Origin: an uncultured Collinsella sp.
Lineage (GTDB): Bacteria; Actinomycetota; Coriobacteriia; Coriobacteriales; Coriobacteriaceae
Reading direction: 5' to 3'
DNA: 64,000 nucleotides
Assembly (NCBI GenBank): GCA_905210085.1
Contig: CAJLVJ010000001.1
Span: 98,675-162,674, forward strand
The notes under the pieces were generated by a model that was not told where the DNA came from, ran no database searches, and was given only the letters and a program-made list of their open reading frames with translations. This document shows, piece by piece, positions 34,706 to 41,580 of this stretch. The number at the start of each line of letters is the position of its first letter. Within the stretch, counting starts at the first letter, position 1. The translations under genes and the position numbers were made by a program.

Positions 34706-34847
34706 GGATATTCCTCTCTTGTAGGCGCGGCGGCGATGATGCCGCGTAATTATCTAGAGGATATGGCATAGGGGTACAGCGGCACAACGGAAATCGGCGA
34801 ATATCAGGTGGCGGCTGGTGGATGGGACGGGGCGGCCCGTCGGTTTG

Positions 34848-35144
34848 TCTCAATCTGTAACATCTACTCGGCAAAACCGGGTCTTACTGTTACAGATCGA
34901 GATATTCCCCTCGACCCAACCTCAACAATCTCAATCTGTAACAGCTAGGCCCACTTTTGACCCCTACCTGTTACAGATCGAGACAAACCAAACCCGCCTG
35001 CTAGAAAATCTCAATCTGTAACAACAACTCGGCAAAATCCGTCCCTCGTGTTACAGATTTAGACAAACACGACCCAACCCACCGGTATATCTCGATCTGT
35101 AACACCTAGCCGCCCAAATCGGGTCTAGATGTTACAGATCGAGA
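34848..35144. repeat. Array of eight 15-bp arms in alternating orientation, 40-bp pitch
   Basis: The arm consensus is TCTCRATCTGTAACA. Forward arms start at 34848, 34929, 35009 and 35090; reverse-complement arms start at 34888, 34969, 35049 and 35130. Steps are 40, 41, 40, 40, 40, 41 and 40 bp. This makes four inverted-repeat units of exactly 55 bp (15-25-15) separated by 26, 25 and 26 bp. Loop spacers 1 and 5 share ACTCGGCAAAA; outer spacers 2 and 6 share CGACCCAACC, suggesting a 161-bp higher-order duplication. No coding potential. It lies between the oxidoreductase promoter and tRNA-fMet. Alternating orientation and short repeats argue against CRISPR. Confidence 0.9.
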
Positions 35145-35194
35145 TTTTGTTTGAGAGGCCGAGAATTGGACCGAAAACACGGTCCCGGAATAAC

Positions 35195-35224
35195 AAAAAA
35201 GCTCGCCGGCTAGGCCGACGAGCT
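35195..35224 (-). terminator. Terminator of tRNA-fMet
   Basis: An 11-bp stem AGCTCGTCGGC/GCCGGCGAGCT (one G-T pair on the minus strand) with a 3-nt loop and TTTTTT directly after, 10 bp past the CCA end of the tRNA. Confidence 0.85.
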
Positions 35225-35233
35225 GCAAGTTCT

Positions 35234-35310
35234 TGGTCGCGGGGGCAGGATTTGAACCTACGACCTCCGGGTTATGAGCCCGGCGAGCTACCAGACTGCT
35301 CCACCCCGCA
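35234..35310 (-). tRNA. tRNA-Met (CAT), initiator type
   Basis: 77 nt with the 3' CCA encoded (35234-35236). The anticodon loop CTCATAA has anticodon CAT. The anticodon stem carries three consecutive G:C pairs (GGG/CCC), the P-site identity element of initiator tRNA. The first acceptor position is U opposite G rather than a Watson-Crick pair, consistent with the weakened 1-72 pair of initiators. T-arm GGTTCAAATCC is present. A terminator follows. Confidence 0.93.
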
Positions 35311-35506
35311 ATGTCTGGGCGCCTCATGTGCGCAAGAAAGAATATTACGCGGGAGTTCGGCAAACGGCAAGAAAAATCTCGTAGAGCATAATTCCTTCAT
35401 ATTTAAACTCCTCAGCCCCTATCACCGTAAACGAATCGCAGCCGAGCGCCGTCGACGGCACGTATACAATGGTGCGCGTCCTTTTACGCCGACACCGGGA
35501 GTAGAC

Positions 35507-36280
35507 ATGCTGCTCGCTATCGATATGGGAAATACGCAGACGGCCATGGGCCTGTTTGACGGAGACGAGCTGGTGCAGTCGTGGCGCATGCCCACCGACC
35601 GCTCTTATACCGCCGACGAGATCCATGTGCGCCTGATGGGCTTCTTTAAGATGTACGACCTCTCGCTCGGCGCGGTCGACGCGATCGCCTTTGCCGGCGT
35701 GGTGCCGCAGCTCTCGCGCGAATGGCACGCCGTGGCCGACCGCATTGCCGCGGACGCCATCGTCATCGGGCCGCAGACGGCCGCGGTGACCAAGCTGCGC
35801 GCGGCGCGTCCCCAAGCCGTAGGCGCCGACCGCATCGCCAACGCCGTCGCTGCCGAGACCTTCTACGACGCGCCGGCGATCGTGGTGGACTTTGGCACCG
35901 CAACCAATATCGACGTCATCGATGAGGACGGTTATTACATTGGCGGAGCGATCGCGCCGGGCATTCGCATCTCCATGGACGCGCTTGCCGCCCGTGCCGC
36001 CAAGCTCGCCAGCGTGCCGCTCGAGGCGCCCGAGCACGCCATCGGCCGCGATACCGAGGAGTGCATCAAGGTCGGCGCCGTGATGGGCGCCGCCGCCATG
36101 GCCGAGGGCCTGGTCGCGCGCATGAAGCGCGAGCTGGGCCGCGAGGATGCCACCGTTATCGCCACGGGCGGCCTCGCCGGCATCGTCGCCGATTCGACCG
36201 ATGCCTTCGACGTGGTCGATGGACAGCTCACCATCAAGGGTATCTGCGAAATTTACCGCCGCATGCAGGAGCTGGGATAG
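35507..36280 (+). CDS. coaX: Type III pantothenate kinase
   Basis: 257 aa. It phosphorylates pantothenate, the first step of CoA synthesis, using a monovalent cation and no CoA feedback. Motifs: N-terminal phosphate loop LLAIDMGNTQTAMGLFDG (residues 2-19), central VVDFGTATNIDVI (about 125-137) with catalytic Asp, and PGIRISMDALAARAAKL. ATG 35507 has GGGAG upstream. A TATACAAT -10-like box is at 35463-35470. The upstream extension of the frame overlaps the tRNA and repeat array and is not coding. Confidence 0.93.
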   Translation: MLLAIDMGNTQTAMGLFDGDELVQSWRMPTDRSYTADEIHVRLMGFFKMYDLSLGAVDAIAFAGVVPQLSREWHAVADRIAADAIVIGPQTAAVTKLRAARPQAVGADRIANAVAAETFYDAPAIVVDFGTATNIDVIDEDGYYIGGAIAPGIRISMDALAARAAKLASVPLEAPEHAIGRDTEECIKVGAVMGAAAMAEGLVARMKRELGREDATVIATGGLAGIVADSTDAFDVVDGQLTIKGICEIYRRMQELG

Positions 36281-36337
36281 AGCAGGGGCTTAAGTCGAGC
36301 ACGCCCGATGCCACAGTCCCCGCAAAGGCTCGCCAAG

Positions 36338-36380
36338 CCTATTCCTCAAAATCGAAAAATTTTCAGTTTTGAGGAATAGG
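36338..36380. repeat. Short palindromic cassette, 14-bp perfect arms
   Basis: CCTATTCCTCAAAA (36338-36351) and TTTTGAGGAATAGG (36367-36380) with a 15-nt AT-rich loop in the gap between coaX and the convergent biotin-ligase-like gene. It could act as a terminator for coaX or be a small member of the inverted-repeat cassettes. Confidence 0.55.
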
Positions 36381-36406
36381 TCCGAGGTGCTACCCCGCAG
36401 TCACGC

Positions 36407-36440
36407 AAAGCCCTCCCCGGTGCAAGCCGAGGAGAGCTTT
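36407..36440. terminator. Bidirectional terminator between coaX and the biotin-ligase-like gene
   Basis: AAAGCCCTCCCCGG and CCGAGGAGAGCTTT pair with two mismatches around a 6-nt loop. Terminal AAA/TTT suits both directions. It lies 38 bp past the minus-strand gene's stop codon. Confidence 0.6.
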
Positions 36441-36477
36441 CGTTGTCATCGTTATCTTTGAGCGCGGGCGCCTCGCG

Positions 36478-37179
36478 TTACAGTCCGCGAATTCGTACAG
36501 CCTCGGGCGGAAACTCCTGCTCGCCGGCATCGGTCTTGATGGTGGCGCGACCCCAGATGTCCAGGCCCGCAAACACACCGACCGCAAGCGGCAAGCCGTT
36601 GGGAGACACCGCCGCAACCTGGCGGCCCAGCAGCGGCACCATGTCGAAGTACTCGCCCAGCACGGGAGCCAGCGGCCCTGCGGCGCCCTGCGGCGTGTTG
36701 GCAACAACCGCCCAGGCGTCCACGCGGGCCAGCATGGCGGCGGCCAACTCTTCGACCAGCGCTTCGTCGGCCATATCCACGCCAAGCTCACCCAGCGCCG
36801 CACGCTCAATATCAACCGTCACCGCGGCAAACATGCCCGCAGCACCGGCACCGCCGTTCACGGTAACACGCGCGAGCGACGTCTCAAACGCAGGCGCACC
36901 GCACACGATATCGCTCGGCCACTGGATACCTACCTTGCCGGCAAGGCCCAACCCCGGCGTCGAAGCCGTGCCCACAAGCGCGTCCATCATGCCCATAGCC
37001 GCCACAAACGGCAGGCCGTGGAAGGCATGCATGTTCACATCGGGGCGCACGACCAGCGAAAACATCAGCGATGCATCGCCCGCGCTCCACGCGCACCAGC
37101 CCGCGGACATGCCCTCGCGGCCCGCGTCGCGCGCCGCGTCGAGCTCGGTACCGGCGACAACAGCATTCATCTCGATCAT
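36478..37179 (-). CDS. Biotin-protein ligase-like protein, divergent
   Basis: 233 aa. It follows the catalytic-domain plan of class I biotin ligases: GREGMSAGWCAW (about 20-31) at the place of the GRGRxGRxW biotinyl-AMP loop, SLMFSLVVRPD, then GKVGIQWPSDIVCG (about 79-92) at the place of KWPNDI, and a small C-terminal beta domain. The Arg-rich loop and the KxGG(I/V)L region are poorly kept, so activity is uncertain; it might use biotin or a lipoate-like acyl group. The ATG directly follows the stop codon of the folP-folK gene (TAGATG), so they are translationally coupled. Confidence 0.6.
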   Translation of the reverse strand: MIEMNAVVAGTELDAARDAGREGMSAGWCAWSAGDASLMFSLVVRPDVNMHAFHGLPFVAAMGMMDALVGTASTPGLGLAGKVGIQWPSDIVCGAPAFETSLARVTVNGGAGAAGMFAAVTVDIERAALGELGVDMADEALVEELAAAMLARVDAWAVVANTPQGAAGPLAPVLGEYFDMVPLLGRQVAAVSPNGLPLAVGVFAGLDIWGRATIKTDAGEQEFPPEAVRIRGL

Positions 37180-38910
37180 CTACATACGCCCCAATTCGCC
37201 CACGATATGGCCCACGCGGTCCTCGGGCTCCTTGACCTCGACACCGTTGTAGCGGAAGAACCGCGCCGGGTCGTGCATCAGGTCCTCGAGCGGCACCAGC
37301 ACAAAGTCGCGTTCGCCGATCAGCGGATGCGGCAGGCGCAGCTTTTTGCCGCCGTGGGTCTCGCCGTCCATCCACAGCAGGTCCAGGTCGATGGTGCGCG
37401 GACCGTTGGCCTTGGCCTTTTTGGAGCGGTCGCGCCCCAGCTCGGCCTCGATCTTCATGAGCTCGTCGAGCAGCACCAGCGGCGCAAGCTCGGTCTTGAT
37501 CTCGATGACGGCGTTGGCAAACGCGTCCTGGCGCGTCTCGTAGGCAGGCTCGCTCTCGTAAATCTTGGAGGAGTTGGACACGCAGGTGAGTGGAATCTCG
37601 GCGATCATCTCGCGTGCGGCGCGGATGTTGTCGCAGCGATGCCCCAGGTTGGAGCCCACGGCCACAAACGCGCGGCGCGGCTGTGGCTTGGCAACCGCCC
37701 AGTAGCCGTTTAGGAACTGCGCAAAACCCGCGGCGTCGTGCACGCGCACGATGTTGGCACCGGCCTGGATGGCGCCCAGGCACACGCCAAACGTAGCGGC
37801 ATCGCGCTCGGCGGCCTCGGTCACGCCCGAGACGGCGCCCACAAAGCGCTTGCGCGACACGGCGCACATGAGCGGATAGCCCAGTGACGCCATCTTGGCA
37901 GTCTCGCGCTGGATGACGATGTCCTCGTTAGTCGACTTACCAAAGCCCGGGCCAGGATCGATGCAGATGCGGTCGCGCGACACGCCGGCATGGATGAGTG
38001 TGCGGGCCTGGTCAGACAGAAAGCCCATGACGCGGCGCATGATGGGCGCCGAATCGGGCAGGGTGAAGCGGCGGAGCTGCGAGGTGGGCACGTAGGCTTC
38101 CTCGCGGCGGGCGCTGCGGCGCATCATGGCGGCCAGACGGTCATTGGACTCCGATGCGGCCTCGGTGGCTGCGGGCGCGGGCGCGACGGTCTCGGCGGCA
38201 GCAGTCTGCTCGGCGGCGGGCGTCTCCTGCTCGGTTGCAGGCTCGGACGTGGGCTCCGGTTCGCCAAACGGCAACGAGGGCTGCACCACGCCGCCCGGAA
38301 GCTTGGCCTCCGACTTAGGCTCACCCAGCAACTTGCCGCGACGGCGGCGAGCCGGCTTCTCGGCCTCACGCGCGGCCTCGGCAGCCGCCTCGCGCGCCTT
38401 CTCGGCAACAAACGCCGCTGCCGAGGTATCGAGCTGCACCGTTGCGTGCGTGCGGGTGGGCGCGGCGACCTCGCCGGCATGCATCACGATGACGCCGCAG
38501 GTGCTCGTCTTAACAAACTCGACCATCTTGGGATCGGTGAAGCCGGTCACGTCGTTGACGATCGAGGCGCCGCAGCGCACGGCCGCCTTGGCAACCGCCA
38601 CATGACGCGTGTCGATCGAGACGATGGCGCCCTCCTTGGCCAGCGCGCGCACCACGGGCAGCACGCGGCGAGCCTCCTCGTCGGGGTTGACCGGGGTAAA
38701 ACCAGGGCGCGTGGACTCGCCGCCCACGTCGATGATGTCGGCGCCGGCGTCGAGCATCGCTAGGCCGTACTCGATGGCGGCATCCGGGTCGAAGTGCTCC
38801 CCGCCATCGCTAAACGAATCGGGCGTCACGTTGAGGACGCCCATGATGCGCGGACGGTCAAAGCTGAGCTCGTACTTTCCGCACCGCCATGTCTTGCTGT
38901 CGTTCGCCAT
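37180..38910 (-). CDS. folP-folK: Fused dihydropteroate synthase / HPPK with large internal insert
   Basis: 576 aa. It performs two consecutive folate steps. DHPS: MGVLNVTPDSFSDGG (23-37), ADIIDVGGESTRPG (57-70), IVMHAG (141-146), RICIDPGPGFGK (314-325) and AVSRKRF. HPPK occupies about 412-576: FVAVGSNLG, GPRTIDLDLLWMDG and LPHPLIGERDFVL. Between the DHPS HMxG-type motif and the next core strand lies an insert of about 135 residues (148-285) rich in Ala/Glu/Pro/Arg, with no DHPS counterpart and probably disordered. Fusion order FolP-FolK is the reverse of the eukaryotic one. GGAGG lies 6 nt before ATG 38910. Confidence 0.9.
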   Translation of the reverse strand: MANDSKTWRCGKYELSFDRPRIMGVLNVTPDSFSDGGEHFDPDAAIEYGLAMLDAGADIIDVGGESTRPGFTPVNPDEEARRVLPVVRALAKEGAIVSIDTRHVAVAKAAVRCGASIVNDVTGFTDPKMVEFVKTSTCGVIVMHAGEVAAPTRTHATVQLDTSAAAFVAEKAREAAAEAAREAEKPARRRRGKLLGEPKSEAKLPGGVVQPSLPFGEPEPTSEPATEQETPAAEQTAAAETVAPAPAATEAASESNDRLAAMMRRSARREEAYVPTSQLRRFTLPDSAPIMRRVMGFLSDQARTLIHAGVSRDRICIDPGPGFGKSTNEDIVIQRETAKMASLGYPLMCAVSRKRFVGAVSGVTEAAERDAATFGVCLGAIQAGANIVRVHDAAGFAQFLNGYWAVAKPQPRRAFVAVGSNLGHRCDNIRAAREMIAEIPLTCVSNSSKIYESEPAYETRQDAFANAVIEIKTELAPLVLLDELMKIEAELGRDRSKKAKANGPRTIDLDLLWMDGETHGGKKLRLPHPLIGERDFVLVPLEDLMHDPARFFRYNGVEVKEPEDRVGHIVGELGRM

Positions 38911-38932
38911 GAACATCCTCCTAAAATGCCCA

Positions 38933-38960
38933 CGCCGCCGAGCTTGGGGAGCTGGCGGCG
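38933..38960 (-). terminator. Hairpin between cobB-like gene and folP-folK
   Basis: CGCCGCC...GGCGGCG with an inner AGCT/AGCT pairing forms a 12-bp imperfect stem about 45 bp after the Sir2 gene stop codon. On the minus strand TTTTA follows about 8 nt later. Confidence 0.5.
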
Positions 38961-39005
38961 GGGTCGCTTTGCACTCAGTCTTTCTATTGTATCCGCGCGC
39001 GCGGG

Positions 39006-39758
39006 CTAGAACGCAAACGCGGCCGCGATGTCGCAAGAAATCAGCAGGTCGGCATTTGCATCCTGATCGGTGGGAGCAAGGTTGCATATGGCCAGCGTAT
39101 CGCCGGTAAAGTAACGCGTAAGGCCTGCCGCCGGATACACCACGAGTGAGGTCCCGCCCACAATGAGGGCATCGGCAGCGGCGATGGCGGCAACGGCACC
39201 GGTCAACACATGCTCGTCGAGCGGCTCTTCATAGAGCACTACATCGGGCTTGATGCGGCCGCCGCACGCGGGGCACGCAGGCACGCCCGCGGCATCCTCG
39301 TGCTCGCGCGAGCAAATCCATTCGGCGCTATAGACCGCGCCGCATGACTGGCAAATGTTTCGATGGACCGATCCGTGCAGCTCAAACACGCGCTGTGAGC
39401 CGGCCATCTGATGCAGGCCGTCAATGTTTTGCGTCACCACGGCATTTAGCTTGCCGGCGCGCTCCAGCTCGGCCAGCTTGGTGTGGCAGCGGTTGGGCTT
39501 GGCGCCAAGCGCGATCATCTTGGTGCGGTAGAAGTCGAAGAACTCGGCCGGGTGCACCTCGTAAAAGCTATGCGAGAGCATGGTCTCGGGCGGGTAGACA
39601 AATTGTTGGTGATATAGGCCGTCCACGCTGCGGAAATCGGGAATGCCACTCGCCGTGGAAACGCCCGCGCCGCCAAAGAAGACCACGCGCTTGTGGGTGC
39701 CGAACAGCTCCGCCAGCGCGGCGGAGGCCTGCTTGGAGTCCGTTATCGCCTGCGTCAT
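39006..39758 (-). CDS. cobB: Sir2-family NAD-dependent protein deacylase
   Basis: 250 aa. It removes acyl groups from protein lysines, consuming NAD. Motifs: FFGGAGVSTASGIPDFRS (Rossmann/NAD), VVTQNIDGLH with the catalytic region, HGSVH (catalytic His), and a zinc ribbon with CQSC (about 129-132) and CPAC. It lacks an obvious class III Tyr-xx-Arg pocket by eye, so deacetylase versus desuccinylase is not decided. GGAGG lies 6 nt before ATG 39758; the earlier in-frame start is unlikely. It is divergent from exonuclease III. Confidence 0.92.
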   Translation of the reverse strand: MTQAITDSKQASAALAELFGTHKRVVFFGGAGVSTASGIPDFRSVDGLYHQQFVYPPETMLSHSFYEVHPAEFFDFYRTKMIALGAKPNRCHTKLAELERAGKLNAVVTQNIDGLHQMAGSQRVFELHGSVHRNICQSCGAVYSAEWICSREHEDAAGVPACPACGGRIKPDVVLYEEPLDEHVLTGAVAAIAAADALIVGGTSLVVYPAAGLTRYFTGDTLAICNLAPTDQDANADLLISCDIAAAFAF

Positions 39759-39894
39759 ATGAGTCCTCCGTCCTTGTTGGTCGGGCAGCGTCGGGCGATG
39801 TCCCAGCATGCGGCCTTTGGGTCAGCACGCGCGGTGCCCACCACCGCCCCTGTTGCGCTAATCTTAAGCCTGCCAACCCCGTCGAAAGGACACC

Positions 39895-40713
39895 ATGCCT
39901 CAGACTTACACTTTCGCCTCGTGGAACGTCAACGGCCTGCGCGCCGTGCTCAAAAAGGACCCGAGCTTTATCCAGATCGCGCAAGAACTCGACGTCGATA
40001 TCCTGGCGTTGCAAGAGACCAAGTTGCAAGAAGGCCAGGTTGATATTGACCTGCCCGGCTATCGCCAAACCTGGAGCTACGCCGAGCGTAAAGGCTATTC
40101 GGGCACTGCGGTCTTTAGCCGCCAGGAACCGCTGCACGTGCTGCACGCCGACGCGCTGTTACCCTACGCCGGCGAGGGCGAGGCGGCCGAGCTCGTCGCC
40201 CAAGCCGCAACCGAGGGCCGCGTCTGCGCGTTGGAGTTCGACAAGTTCTGGTTTGTGGATGTCTACACTCCCAACGCGCAAAACGAACTCGCCCGCATCG
40301 ACGTGCGCATGGCCTGGGATGATGCCTATCGCGGCTTTTTGAGCGCGCTTGAGCGCGAGACCGGCAAACCCGTCGTAACCTGCGGCGACTTTAACGTGGC
40401 GCACGAGGAGATCGACCTTAAGAACCCCAAGTCCAACCGCGGCAACGCAGGCTTTTCGGACGAGGAACGCGGCAAGTTTACCGAGCTGCTCAACGGCGGG
40501 TTTACCGATACCTGGCGCGCGGCAAACCCCGACGTCGAGGGCGTCTACAGCTGGTGGAGCTACCGCTTTAATGCCCGTAAGAACAACGCAGGCTGGCGCA
40601 TCGACTACTTCCTGGTAAGCGATGCAATCGCCGCCAACGTTCGCGACACCGGTATCCGTGGCGATATCTTCGGCAGCGACCACTGCCCCGTCACCCTCAC
40701 GCTAGAGCTCTAG
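39895..40713 (+). CDS. xth: Exodeoxyribonuclease III / AP endonuclease
   Basis: 272 aa. Base-excision-repair nuclease of the EEP superfamily. Conserved motifs in order: WNVNGLRA (metal Asn), LQETKLQ (metal Glu), YTPNAQ, CGDFNVAH (Asp-x-Asn), WWSYRFNARKNNAGWRIDYF and GSDHCPV (Asp-His pair). Length and motif spacing match the ExoA/XthA family. GAAAGG precedes the ATG. It is monocistronic, followed by an inverted-repeat cassette. Confidence 0.95.
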   Translation: MPQTYTFASWNVNGLRAVLKKDPSFIQIAQELDVDILALQETKLQEGQVDIDLPGYRQTWSYAERKGYSGTAVFSRQEPLHVLHADALLPYAGEGEAAELVAQAATEGRVCALEFDKFWFVDVYTPNAQNELARIDVRMAWDDAYRGFLSALERETGKPVVTCGDFNVAHEEIDLKNPKSNRGNAGFSDEERGKFTELLNGGFTDTWRAANPDVEGVYSWWSYRFNARKNNAGWRIDYFLVSDAIAANVRDTGIRGDIFGSDHCPVTLTLEL

Positions 40714-40775
40714 CCCCAAGTAATTTCCTGGGAGACAGAGGAAAACAGATCATGCGACCCCTCTCCCCCTATAAG

Positions 40776-40838
40776 TTGCGGTGGAATAGTTCCTGTTTGG
40801 GCAGCAAATAGCCAAAAACGAGAACTATTCCACCGCAA
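40776..40838. repeat. Inverted-repeat cassette, 17-bp perfect arms
   Basis: TTGCGGTGGAATAGTTC (40776-40792) and its exact reverse complement (40822-40838) flank 29 bp, between the convergent exonuclease III and ECF S-component genes. It may double as a terminator, though it has no T-run. Confidence 0.6.
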
Positions 40839-40862
40839 GTTCGTGAGGGAACGCGAAATGCC

Positions 40863-41576
40863 CTACAGCCCGTATTTCACGACGACACGGTTAATGCGAC
40901 GGCACCAAGGCTTGTACAAGGCGGCCAAGAACACGCAGGTCGCGAGGCCGTGTGTGATATCGAACGGCACTGCCGTGGCAAGACGCGCCATGGCACCCGC
41001 CCACGTGAGCGGTTGAACAAAACCGATAATGTCGTAGGCGTTGATCACAACGCCGTACAGCAAACCCGAAGCAAAGCCGTAGGTCAGCAGCGCCGGCATA
41101 CGCACGGCGCCATCGGCGCGATCAAAAGCGCCGGCATGCGCCAGCGCACCGCCAACGTATCCCACGAGCCCCCAGGCATACATCTGCCACGGCGTCCACA
41201 TGCCCTGCCCAAAAAAGAAATTGCTGGTCAGCGCCGCCAACGCACCGACCATAAAGCCGTTACGACGACCGAGTGTCGCCCCGGCGATAATGGCGATGGC
41301 ACTCACGGGTTTAAAGTCGGGAATGGGTCCAAACAGGATGCGCCCCGCCGCCGCCAGCGCCGCCAGCACCAGCGTGGGCATAATCTGACGCAGGCCTGGA
41401 CGCGATGCCTCATAGCCCGCAAAGAACAGCGCAAGCACCAACGCCACCACAACCAGCATGGCCAACGCTGCCTGCTCAACACCCGCCAGCAACGCGGCAG
41501 CCATCACCGCCGGCACCGCCAACAACAGCGGGATCTCCAGTTTTGCAAGCAAACGCGAGAAACGACAGTCCGTCAT
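40863..41576 (-). CDS. ECF transporter substrate-binding S component
   Basis: 237 aa with about six membrane helices. GPIPDFKPVSAIAIIAGATL then GRRNGFMVGALAALTSNFFF (roughly 75-120) is typical of ECF S components, which bind a vitamin or cofactor precursor in the membrane. It lies 4 bp after the fused EcfA gene's stop codon, at the end of an operon T-AA'-S, so it is the dedicated S unit of this module. The Gln/Trp-rich GQGMWTPWQMYAWG loop follows helix 4. The vitamin cannot be named from the sequence; cobalamin-precursor carriers (CbrT-like) are one candidate. Confidence 0.72.
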   Translation of the reverse strand: MTDCRFSRLLAKLEIPLLLAVPAVMAAALLAGVEQAALAMLVVVALVLALFFAGYEASRPGLRQIMPTLVLAALAAAGRILFGPIPDFKPVSAIAIIAGATLGRRNGFMVGALAALTSNFFFGQGMWTPWQMYAWGLVGYVGGALAHAGAFDRADGAVRMPALLTYGFASGLLYGVVINAYDIIGFVQPLTWAGAMARLATAVPFDITHGLATCVFLAALYKPWCRRINRVVVKYGL

Positions 41577-41580
41577 CCCA

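Noticed and set aside
32615..34771. 718-aa plus-strand reading frame opposite the flavin oxidoreductase
   Set aside because: It is antisense to a gene with full domain motifs, is His/Gly/Leu-rich as expected of a GC-rich shadow frame, and has no recognisable domain.
34848..35144. CRISPR array
   Set aside because: The repeats are 15 bp, alternate in orientation every 40 bp, and the spacers resemble one another at a 161-bp period. No cas genes are nearby.
35129..35506. N-terminal extension of coaX
   Set aside because: The extended frame runs through the tRNA-fMet gene and its terminator; family similarity begins at the ATG at 35507.
37180..38910. Frameshift or assembly error inside folP
   Set aside because: The frame is open throughout, and all DHPS motifs occur in order before and after the low-complexity insert, so an in-frame insert explains it better.
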